From an uncultured Chthoniobacterales bacterium (GTDB lineage: Bacteria > Verrucomicrobiota > Verrucomicrobiae > Chthoniobacterales > UBA10450): a stretch of DNA of 9,354 nt. A program made the translations under genes and the position numbers. The notes below the pieces were generated by a model. The model ran no database searches, was not told the DNA's origin, and saw only the letters and a program-made list of their open reading frames with translations. Location of the stretch: contig CATPCN010000113.1 in the NCBI GenBank assembly GCA_955652855.1, forward strand, positions 1 to 9,354. The letters are read 5' to 3'. The first letter of the stretch is position 1; every line of letters starts with the position of its first letter. This document shows, piece by piece, positions 1-5,316 of this stretch.

Positions 1-73
1 GAGTCTCCGGCAACTCGCTGCCGTACCACAAGGCCTCCTGCCGCTCTCTCTTCTTGCGTGTGCCCATGGCCAT
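1..73 (-). CDS. IS1182-like transposase, N-terminal fragment cut by the window edge
   Basis: Reading the minus strand from the ATG at 73-71 gives about 24 residues, beginning MAMGTRKKRERQEALWYGSE and followed by LPET before the window ends. A second in-frame ATG lies at 67-65. The basic start followed by 'RQEALW...SELP' is how many IS1182-family transposases begin (from memory of the family). Only the first codons are visible, so whether the gene is intact cannot be judged. No clear ribosome binding site precedes either ATG. It lies against other transposon debris, which marks the left edge of the window as a mobile-element graveyard. Confidence 0.5.
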   Translation of the reverse strand, partial: MAMGTRKKRERQEALWYGSELPET

Positions 74-83
74 AAGATGATTT

Positions 84-125
84 TAAAGTCAAAACATTTT
101 CCACGCTAGATGTTTTTTGACTTTA
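84..125. repeat. 11-bp perfect inverted repeat, possible IS end or hairpin
   Basis: TAAAGTCAAAA at 84-94 is the exact reverse complement of TTTTGACTTTA at 115-125, with a 20-nt spacer. It lies just upstream of the minus-strand transposase start at 73 and next to the point (about 130) where similarity to the ISNCY transposase stops. It could therefore belong to the end of the IS1182-like element, or be a hairpin in its leader. I cannot identify target-site duplications. Confidence 0.55.
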
Positions 126-129
126 GACA

Positions 130-690
130 CGGGCTGCTAGCATCCCGATAAAGTGTTTTCCATTTCGTCTTGTTGATTTGGAGAATCCGGTTATCCAGTG
201 CGTATGGTGTTATCTCCGTTCACAGCACGTTCCTGCCGGAGCGAGAAAATCCAGTCCGAATCCTTCCGGCGCGTGCGGCCGAACGCGCTTCCTTTGCCCG
301 CCGCCGCTGCAAACCCGCGGTTTTACTCCACCAAAGACTCCTCCCGCAGGACGCGTTCCCTCTTCTTCCACCCACTGCGCGTCGTAAACCTCGCTGGTGA
401 CGTCATCCATGATCGCGATTAGGACGTAATACAGGTCGCAATGCCGGCCATCTTGAAACCAAGCGTGTTTGCTGGCGTTGATGTGCAAGAGCATGCCCGG
501 CAGCGTCCGCCGCAGACGTCGCAACTTGCCTACCAGTCCGGCGCCTCGCGGTGCTAACTTCACCCACGCGTAACTGAGGTTGATCCTGTGTCCTTCCTTC
601 AGGTTTTGGTGGAAATACCGCACGTTGAAGTCGAAGTGCTTTTCCCGATACAACTGCAGCCTTGTGGTTTCAGCCTCCAGGATTCCATCC
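130..690 (-). pseudogene. ISNCY-type transposase remnant, deleted and frameshifted
   Basis: The minus strand carries recognisable pieces of an ISNCY-family (rve/DDE integrase-fold) transposase. From about 690 to 350 there are segments resembling the catalytic core, including LYREKHFDFNVRYFH, LSYAWVKLA, LPGMLLHINASKHAWFQD and IMDDVTSEVYDAQWVEEE. The family usually has HIDGS at the first acidic site. Here it reads HINAS, with Asn encoded at 479-477, so a catalytic Asp appears lost. After about 358 the similarity moves to another frame (ERVLREESLVE then a stop at 325-323, later DSDWIFSLRQERAVNGDNTI near 265-205) and then to a third (DNRILQINKTKWKTL near 195-150). The stretch between the VEEE motif and VLREE, normally well over 100 residues, is missing. 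The N-terminal helix-turn-helix region is also absent or unrecognisable. It is a dead fragment on the strand opposite the cluster. Confidence 0.75.
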
Positions 691-733
691 GCATGAGCGG
701 ACATTTCAAAGGCTAAAAACAAGAATTCAGCTC

Positions 734-761
734 TTGTAATAAGCGGCGGACCTGATATAAT
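734..761 (+). promoter_or_regulatory. sigma70-like promoter of the peptide operon
   Basis: A perfect -10 box TATAAT (756-761) is preceded by TTGTAA (734-739, four of six matches to TTGACA) with a 16-nt spacer. The stretch is AT-richer than the operon and lies about 50 nt upstream of the peptide gene, putting the likely transcription start near 768. It falls just beyond the transposase remnant and is the only convincing promoter ahead of the operon. Confidence 0.65.
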
Positions 762-768
762 CCCTGTT

Positions 769-784
769 ACGTCGAAACCGACGT
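769..784 (+). promoter_or_regulatory. palindrome at the transcription start, candidate operator or leader hairpin
   Basis: ACGTCG (769-774) and CGACGT (779-784) form a perfect 6-bp inverted repeat around AAAC. Outer bases GTTA (766-769) and TAAC (788-791) add a looser symmetry. Coming directly after the -10 box, it could be a repressor site or a small 5' UTR stem. No regulator gene is present in the window, so its role is inferred from position alone. Confidence 0.35.
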
Positions 785-799
785 CAATTAACAATTCAC

Positions 800-807
800 G
801 AGGTGAG
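800..807 (+). promoter_or_regulatory. strong ribosome binding site of the peptide gene
   Basis: GAGGTGAG at 800-807 lies 5 nt before the ATG at 813. It is the best Shine-Dalgarno match in the window, which fits a highly expressed short peptide and supports 813 as a real start. Confidence 0.7.
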
Positions 808-812
808 TAAAG

Positions 813-971
813 ATGTCTTACGTGCCTGAGAAAAAGCCGGCGTTCTTTCCATTCGTGTCGGCGGAAGTGTTTTTCGAAGCTGACGCTCAGAAGAGCGAGG
901 ATGCGCTGACGATCAAGACAGCTCCAGATCTTGACGCAGAACTCGACGACATCCTCAGCGTAAAAAACTGA
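813..971 (+). CDS. putative RiPP precursor peptide, 52 aa
   Basis: The gene encodes 52 residues, starting MSYVPEKKPAFFPFVSAEVF and ending APDLDAELDDILSVKN. The start is fixed by the strong Shine-Dalgarno sequence at 800-807 and the promoter at 734-761. The peptide has no Cys, Gly, His, Arg or Trp. It is very acidic (11 Asp/Glu against 5 Lys), with five Phe in the first 21 residues and one Tyr (residue 3). The KPAFFPF segment (residues 8-14) faintly recalls leader motifs such as PFFARFL of microviridins, but no ATP-grasp ligase is present. Acidic, Leu-rich stretches like PDLDAELDDIL (38-48) are common in RiPP leader regions. It is first in the operon and is followed by a hairpin and then modifying enzymes, the usual position of a precursor. 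What is seen: a short gene with excellent expression signals. What is inferred: that it is the substrate of the downstream enzymes. The leader/core boundary is unknown. It could instead be a small regulatory or carrier protein. Confidence 0.72.
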   Translation: MSYVPEKKPAFFPFVSAEVFFEADAQKSEDALTIKTAPDLDAELDDILSVKN

Positions 972-983
972 CGGTTGGCTCCC

Positions 984-1010
984 TTGGACGGGTCGTTGCG
1001 ACCCGTCCAA
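984..1010 (+). terminator. perfect hairpin between peptide gene and enzymes, likely attenuator
   Basis: TTGGACGGGTCG (984-995) and CGACCCGTCCAA (999-1010) form a perfect 12-bp stem with a TTG loop, 12 nt after the peptide stop codon. The downstream bases ATTCTGCTT (1011-1019) are only moderately T-rich. It is therefore more likely a leaky terminator or mRNA-stabilising hairpin than a full stop. In RiPP operons such hairpins commonly give much more precursor mRNA than enzyme mRNA. Confidence 0.75.
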
Positions 1011-1112
1011 ATTCTGCTTGGTGAGCGTGCCCCGACCAGAGGTTCGATCCGCGCAATCTGCTAACTTCTGTCAGCACGGTCGAGTGTTGCGCAAGCTAGC
1101 GTGGGACTGGTA
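1011..1112 (+). other. spacer between attenuator hairpin and peptidase gene
   Basis: I see no further peptide gene here. GGTTCGATCC at 1041-1050 resembles a tRNA T-loop but lacks the surrounding stems. No good -35/-10 pair is visible, so the enzyme genes probably depend on read-through from the promoter at 734-761. Confidence 0.4.
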
Positions 1113-2900
1113 ATGTCGGTTGGACTTCTGTCGCAAGAGATGCAACTGTCGCAAGGGACACAGCCGCGGCTTGCTGAAATCGACATCGACCTGTCGGTGG
1201 CAATGGAGCGTGTCCGCGTCGTCGCGGATTCCACAGCCCTGACCGAGGACGAACTCAGCGACCTAGCTGGGATCTACAACAATCTCGCTTATTTGTTTCT
1301 GTACTTGGCATCCAACGCCGCTCACGTCGATTGGCGTTCGTTGCAGCGTTGGAAGCATGCATTCTATTCCGACAAAGTGCTCGTCGAAGCGCTTGAGCGC
1401 AGTCTGGCCCGATCGCGCTTCGAAGACGTTCAGGCCGAACGCGTCCGAAAGTCGTATCGGGAGTTTTTCCATGGGCTAACAGACCGCGACGACGTGGGCC
1501 GAGACGCACGGCACGACCTAATAGAGCGCGCGCAAGATTGCCGGTCGGCGCTGCTAACCGGCCAGGAACGGTTGTTGGTTCGTTTGGGTGCGCGCATTCG
1601 AGGAGCGCCGGAGACGACCTTCTACAACTTAATAAGCTCAACCGAGTCAGCCGCGACGAGAGAGAAGCTCGCGACGGCTTGGAGGCTATTGCGTGACGAT
1701 CACTCCCCGGCGCTTGAGACCGTTGCGGATGAGCTCGTCGCCTATCGGCGCGACAGGAGCCGCAGACGCGGCTTTTCAAGCCCACTCAATCAGACGTTAC
1801 AGCGTAGCCAACTTAGCGAGGCGCAGGTCGAGACTTTCATCGCGGATTGCGTCCAGCGATCGATCGAAAGCCAATGTCGGTTGGATAACGAGGTGCGATC
1901 GGTCCTGGGTTCGACCGGCTCGCCGATGCAGCATTTCGAATACTACGTGCGGCGCGTGCAGGGCGATGTGCAAATTCCGCTCTTCGACTTAGAGCGCTGC
2001 CTGGACTTCGCATTCGACGTCGCTAAGGCGATCTTCGGCCTCGAGTTCTCTTACGACCGCGATGCGGGCGCAAACGTTATTCGCGCGACTGTAAGCCAGG
2101 CAGGGAGCGAATGCGGCGCGGTCAACTTCGATCTTTGGGATGACGCTCTGGCGCCCAAGTCAGCGAATACGACGATCGGAGCGCGCAATCGGATGGCTTG
2201 GGCCGGACGACTGCAATTGCCCGTGGCGCATGTGTCATGTCGGTTCAAGCGTCGCGACGAACACTGGAGCGCGATCACTTACCAGAACGTGCATAGCCTG
2301 TTTCACGAGTTCGGACACGCGATCAATCACCTATGTATGGCTCGCGTCGTTCCTAGTGAGTCTGGACTCGAATACCTGCCCATCGAGCGGCTTGAGACGC
2401 TCAGCATGTGGTTCGAGAAGTGGGTCTTTCATCCGGCATTCGTGAGTGCCGTCGCGCAGGAAAGCGACGTGCAGGGGCGCATCCGCGTGGCGCAGGCCAT
2501 CAAGCGACTGGAGTATCGGCGCACCCATGTGGAGCGTGCTGTGACTGCGGCGCTCGATTTCGAAGCCAATCGATGCCCCGACGTAACCGTGCGCGGCGCT
2601 TTCCAGGCGCTCGACGCCCGTTTCGGCATCTCACGCCACTGCGCCGTCGAGGATTTCTTGGCGAGTTTCACGCTCCCGATGCTCGAAGCAAACCCTGGTG
2701 GCTACTTCGCTTATCTCTGGGGTGCGGCGCAGAGTGCGCAGCAGTTTCTGCCTTGGCGTTCGTCGGATCCGAGCACCTGGCCGGATCGCGAAAGAGCGCG
2801 TACGCTTTTCGCTTCCTGCTTCGATTTTGATGTGCCGGGTGCGAGCGTTGACGCCAGCGCAGCCTTCTCCTTCTACGAAGAAGATGTCAGACCGGACTAG
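1113..2900 (+). CDS. M3-family zinc metallopeptidase, 595 aa
   Basis: This is a gluzincin of the M3 (thimet oligopeptidase/oligoendopeptidase F) type. From the ATG at 1113, the zinc site is HEFGH at residues 398-402 within VHSLFHEFGHAINH. E428 in IERLETLSMWFEKW occupies the place of the third ligand, about 26 residues later, as in the family pattern FVExPSQxxENW. A C-terminal GGYFAYLWGAAQSAQQF matches the usual M3 'GYYxYLW...A..F' substrate-side motif. Length is normal for M3 enzymes (about 560-690 aa). The first 200 residues are poorly conserved, as is usual for the family's helical lid. There is no signal peptide, so it should be cytoplasmic. A GTG at 1101 is an alternative start, but GGGA at 1103-1106 favours the ATG. 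The stop is 7 nt before the preferred methyltransferase start. Being the first enzyme after the peptide gene suggests it removes the leader or trims the modified peptide (inference). A catabolic oligopeptidase role is less likely in this context. Confidence 0.85.
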   Translation: MSVGLLSQEMQLSQGTQPRLAEIDIDLSVAMERVRVVADSTALTEDELSDLAGIYNNLAYLFLYLASNAAHVDWRSLQRWKHAFYSDKVLVEALERSLARSRFEDVQAERVRKSYREFFHGLTDRDDVGRDARHDLIERAQDCRSALLTGQERLLVRLGARIRGAPETTFYNLISSTESAATREKLATAWRLLRDDHSPALETVADELVAYRRDRSRRRGFSSPLNQTLQRSQLSEAQVETFIADCVQRSIESQCRLDNEVRSVLGSTGSPMQHFEYYVRRVQGDVQIPLFDLERCLDFAFDVAKAIFGLEFSYDRDAGANVIRATVSQAGSECGAVNFDLWDDALAPKSANTTIGARNRMAWAGRLQLPVAHVSCRFKRRDEHWSAITYQNVHSLFHEFGHAINHLCMARVVPSESGLEYLPIERLETLSMWFEKWVFHPAFVSAVAQESDVQGRIRVAQAIKRLEYRRTHVERAVTAALDFEANRCPDVTVRGAFQALDARFGISRHCAVEDFLASFTLPMLEANPGGYFAYLWGAAQSAQQFLPWRSSDPSTWPDRERARTLFASCFDFDVPGASVDASAAFSFYEEDVRPD

Positions 2901-2907
2901 GCAGGCG

Positions 2908-3546
2908 ATGACCGATGCGGACTATGTACGGGCGATGTTGGGGCCGCGAGATCCGGCGCTCGACATGCTTCTGCGGAAATCGCTCCTAGGACGAGGCCTT
3001 CGACCGATGCAGGTCGACGATAATGCGGCGCGCGTCTTGCAACTGCTGACTTTGTTGAAACGGCCGCGCGCGGCGATCGAGATAGGTGCGTTCTTCGGGT
3101 ACTCTACAGTGCACATCGCGCGCGGTCTGCCGCCGGAGGCTAAGCTGACGAGTTTCGAGTTGGACCCGGAGTTGGCGGCGTTGGCGCGCGACAATGTAGC
3201 GGCCGCCGGTTTGACGGATCGGGTCGAGATCGTCGCAGGCGATGCTGCAGCGCATTTGCTCGCGTGGCAACCAGGGGTGGTCGACCTCATCTTCATCGAC
3301 GCCGACAAGTGCTCTTATCCGAAATACTTGAAGCTGTGCTTTCCTTTGCTGGCGCAGGGTGGTTTGCTGATCGCAGATGACGCCTTCGCGGCGGGGGATT
3401 TTTCCGTCGAAGCGAGCGATGGCGAAGCCGGAAAGAGCGAGGTGGTAGCGATCAACACCTTCAACCGCGCTATTTTGAAAAGCGATGCGCTATTTTCGGC
3501 CTTTGTCGGCACAGAGAACGGATTGATGGTGAGTCTCAAACTATAG
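2908..3546 (+). CDS. SAM-dependent O-methyltransferase, caffeoyl-CoA OMT-like, 212 aa
   Basis: This is a class I methyltransferase of the O-methyltransferase family 3 fold (PF01596-like). Counting from the ATG at 2908, motif I is IEIGAFFGYST (57-67), the SAM-ribose acidic residue is in SFELDPE just after it, and FIDADK (129-134, metal-binding type) is followed by LIADDAF with D157-D158. Many family members have Asp-Asn at the second metal site (DNxLWxG); here it is Asp-Asp and the LWxG is missing, so metal use may differ. Length is typical (about 210-230 aa). The start at 2908 has GCAGG 5' to it and lies 7 nt after the peptidase stop. An in-frame ATG at 2884 would instead overlap that stop by 17 nt. 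Likely role: methylation of a hydroxyl or carboxylate on the peptide product, for example one made by the neighbouring oxygenases (inference). The many Asp/Glu residues of the peptide are also possible acceptors. Confidence 0.85.
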   Translation: MTDADYVRAMLGPRDPALDMLLRKSLLGRGLRPMQVDDNAARVLQLLTLLKRPRAAIEIGAFFGYSTVHIARGLPPEAKLTSFELDPELAALARDNVAAAGLTDRVEIVAGDAAAHLLAWQPGVVDLIFIDADKCSYPKYLKLCFPLLAQGGLLIADDAFAAGDFSVEASDGEAGKSEVVAINTFNRAILKSDALFSAFVGTENGLMVSLKL

Positions 3547-3558
3547 GCGGATGCAGGC

Positions 3559-3999
3559 GTGCGGAAATCTTTCGAACTATTCGACAACGCGCTTCAGGAG
3601 TCCGAACTCGATGACTTAGGCCGCCTTTCCGCCGAAGCGAGGGCGATGGCGGTCGCGGCATTGGCGCGCTCCACGGGCTGGTGGCGCGGCGACACCCGCG
3701 CGACTGCGTACGTGCCTTCCTTCGCCGACGGCGTTCTCACGAACGACGCCTTGGAGAAAGCGATGTGGGCGGGGCTGTTTTGTTCGCTCGACCAGCCTCG
3801 GCGATCATTGTTGTTTAGCTCGAAGCTGAATTGCGTACAGGCGGCCGTGTCAAGCAACACCGTTGTCATACCTCTCTGGCGCAACTGCCTGGTGCTTTTT
3901 GATGCGGAGTCTCTTGCCGCAGAAGTCATTCCTACCCCGGCCCACGACGAAGCGGGCTTGTGGCTCATTTGCGCGTCGCGCTTAAGCGGAGAACCGTAG
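3559..3999 (+). CDS. unrecognised 146-aa protein of the cluster
   Basis: I do not recognise this family. It begins at a GTG 12 nt after the methyltransferase stop, with AGG a few bases upstream, and ends in TAGTG, overlapping the next gene by 1 nt. Residues 1-40 look alpha-helical (ELDDLGRLSAEARAMAVAAL). They are followed by a Trp-rich turn (GWWRGDTRATAYVPS, about 40-54). The second half alternates hydrophobic residues in a beta-rich pattern (VVIPLWRNCLVLFD and GLWLICASR). It has three Cys with no metal-site spacing, no signal peptide and no membrane segment. Codon use matches its neighbours and a longer minus-strand frame across it looks like a shadow. Its fixed position beside the oxygenase suggests a partner, a peptide-recognition protein or an unassigned enzyme. 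These are guesses from context. I see no clear PqqD/RRE pattern. Confidence 0.7.
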   Translation: MRKSFELFDNALQESELDDLGRLSAEARAMAVAALARSTGWWRGDTRATAYVPSFADGVLTNDALEKAMWAGLFCSLDQPRRSLLFSSKLNCVQAAVSSNTVVIPLWRNCLVLFDAESLAAEVIPTPAHDEAGLWLICASRLSGEP

Positions 4000-4658
4000 T
4001 GAAAAGCAAGCTCATAATCGTCGACGACTTCTATACCCACCCCGACAAGGTGCGCGCGCAAGGGTTGAACTCGGCGTACGCCAATATCGAGCAAACCGAC
4101 TACCCAGGTTTTGCGAGCAAGGTGCGCTTGGACGCGGAAATCTTGCGACAACGCTTCAGCGAACTCATCGGGGCGGAGCTCAACGTTGACAACGCGCGCT
4201 TCACCTGGGGCAACTTCCGTCTCATCACCGAAGACACGGGCTCGCGCTCGAAGGTGCATGCCGATGTCGCGGTCGATTGGGCAGGGATGGTGTATTTGAC
4301 GCCGGATGCACCCATGCGCGCCGGCACTGGATTTTTCCGACACAAAGAGACGGGGCTCGAAGCGCCTCCGACCGACCGTCAAGCGCGTGCTCTCGGTTTC
4401 AGCAATGCTCAGGAATTCGACGATCGAGTAATACGTCGCGACAACGCCGATCTCAGTAAATGGGAGCGCACCACAGCGATAGAGCCGCGTTACAATCGAT
4501 TGGTGTTGTTTCGCGGTAGCGAGTTCTACCATGCACCCATTGGGGGCGTAGGCCACGATCCGCAAACAGCGCGCCTAACGCACATCTTTTTCTTCAACGA
4601 GTATTTGCGCACTTCTGCGGTCGTGCGCGAGGCGGTCGCTGATGCGCGCTTTGCTTGA
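3999..4658 (+). CDS. DUF6445 / 2OG-Fe(II) oxygenase-like protein, 219 aa
   Basis: The protein resembles DUF6445 members, a double-stranded beta-helix family related to 2-oxoglutarate/Fe(II) dioxygenases. From the GTG at 3999, it opens with KLIIVDDFYTHPDKVR, where 'DDFY.nPd.VR' is a typical opening of this fold. The likely iron ligands are H87 and D89 in VHADVAVDWAGMVYL and H178 in FRGSEFYHAP. R192 in ARLTHIFFFNEY could bind the 2-oxoglutarate carboxylate. All key residues are present. Length is normal (about 210-240 aa). The GTG at 3999 is preferred because GGAGA (about 3988-3992) precedes it and its G is shared with the TAG stop of the upstream gene; a GTG at 3960 is less well placed. Expected reaction: O2-dependent hydroxylation or related oxidation of a residue in the peptide (inferred). 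It overlaps the next gene by 17 nt. Confidence 0.78.
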   Translation: MKSKLIIVDDFYTHPDKVRAQGLNSAYANIEQTDYPGFASKVRLDAEILRQRFSELIGAELNVDNARFTWGNFRLITEDTGSRSKVHADVAVDWAGMVYLTPDAPMRAGTGFFRHKETGLEAPPTDRQARALGFSNAQEFDDRVIRRDNADLSKWERTTAIEPRYNRLVLFRGSEFYHAPIGGVGHDPQTARLTHIFFFNEYLRTSAVVREAVADARFA

Positions 4659-5316
4659 CCTTGCCGTACAGGCATGCGGCGCGGACGCAGGGCGATCTCA
4701 TCTGCTCGTCGCCGCCTCCGGGGCCGACCTGGGTAGTCAAGGTGCGCGCGCGATCGCGGCCACGGCCTTAGCGAGTGGCAAGCACGACGAAGGCTCAAAC
4801 GGCCGGTGGTCGGAGTGCGGGCTACAGACGCTCGTGCTAGCCCAAGTGGACGTAGGGGAAGGCGAACGACGCGTTTGGGCGTTGGACGGTTGGAGTTTGA
4901 TATCGGCGCTCGGTGAGGGCGTAGATCTTCGCGGCGCCTGTCTCCGCGGTGCGCGTTTGCGCGGCGCTCGGCTGAGAACCGCGGTGCTGCGTGACGCCGA
5001 TTTCTCTGGAGCTGATTTGGAGAAGGCGGATCTATCCGGCGTCGACGCGCAAGGCGCCAATTTCGCGGGCGCCAACTTGTTCTGCGCCAGCTTCAACGCC
5101 GCGGATCTTACCGAGAGCGAGCTTAGTCGCGCGAACCTCCGACACGTGGATTTTCGCGGGGCCACCTGCGTGCGCACCGCTTTCAGCGGCGCCGATTTGT
5201 GGCACGCGTATCTCTGGAACGTCGACCTCTCGCAATCGTTCGTCGATCCTGCCGCTGCGGCGCGGGCCGACCATTTGAACGAGTTGATTGCGGATCGACC
5301 CAAGGGCGGATCGTGA
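4642..5316 (+). CDS. pentapeptide-repeat protein, 224 aa, possible self-resistance protein
   Basis: Residues 94-203 (4921-5250) consist of about 22 consecutive pentapeptides on the A(D/N)LXX pattern, such as ARLRG, ADFSG, ADLEK, ANFAG and ADLWH. They would fold into a right-handed quadrilateral beta-helix of five to six coils. Residues 1-93 are a non-repeat domain I do not recognise; it is unusual compared with simple Qnr/MfpA proteins. There is no signal peptide. In known systems (McbG of microcin B17, AlbG of albicidin, Qnr, MfpA) such proteins mimic DNA and protect gyrase. Self-protection of the producer is therefore one possibility, which would make the product a topoisomerase poison. It could equally be a scaffold or an adaptor for the modifying enzymes. 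The ATG at 4642 has GAGGCGG upstream and lies inside the previous gene (17-nt overlap). Its stop overlaps the next start as GTGA at 5313-5316. Confidence 0.85.
   Translation: MRALLDLAVQACGADAGRSHLLVAASGADLGSQGARAIAATALASGKHDEGSNGRWSECGLQTLVLAQVDVGEGERRVWALDGWSLISALGEGVDLRGACLRGARLRGARLRTAVLRDADFSGADLEKADLSGVDAQGANFAGANLFCASFNAADLTESELSRANLRHVDFRGATCVRTAFSGADLWHAYLWNVDLSQSFVDPAAAARADHLNELIADRPKGGS

Noticed and set aside
813..971. Microviridin-type precursor because of the FFPF segment
   Set aside because: No ATP-grasp ligases are present and the core motif TxKxPSD is absent; the resemblance is too weak.
210..1010. Minus-strand 266-codon reading frame taken as one gene
   Set aside because: Only the part below about 690 resembles a transposase. 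The rest is antisense to the promoter and peptide gene, and the transposase similarity changes frame after about 358.
1041..1050. tRNA T-loop-like sequence GGTTCGATCC
   Set aside because: There are no matching acceptor, D or anticodon stems around it.
3594..4565. Minus-strand 323-codon reading frame
   Set aside because: It is antisense to the 146-aa gene and the DUF6445 gene, has no family resemblance, and arises from high-GC codon bias of the plus-strand genes.
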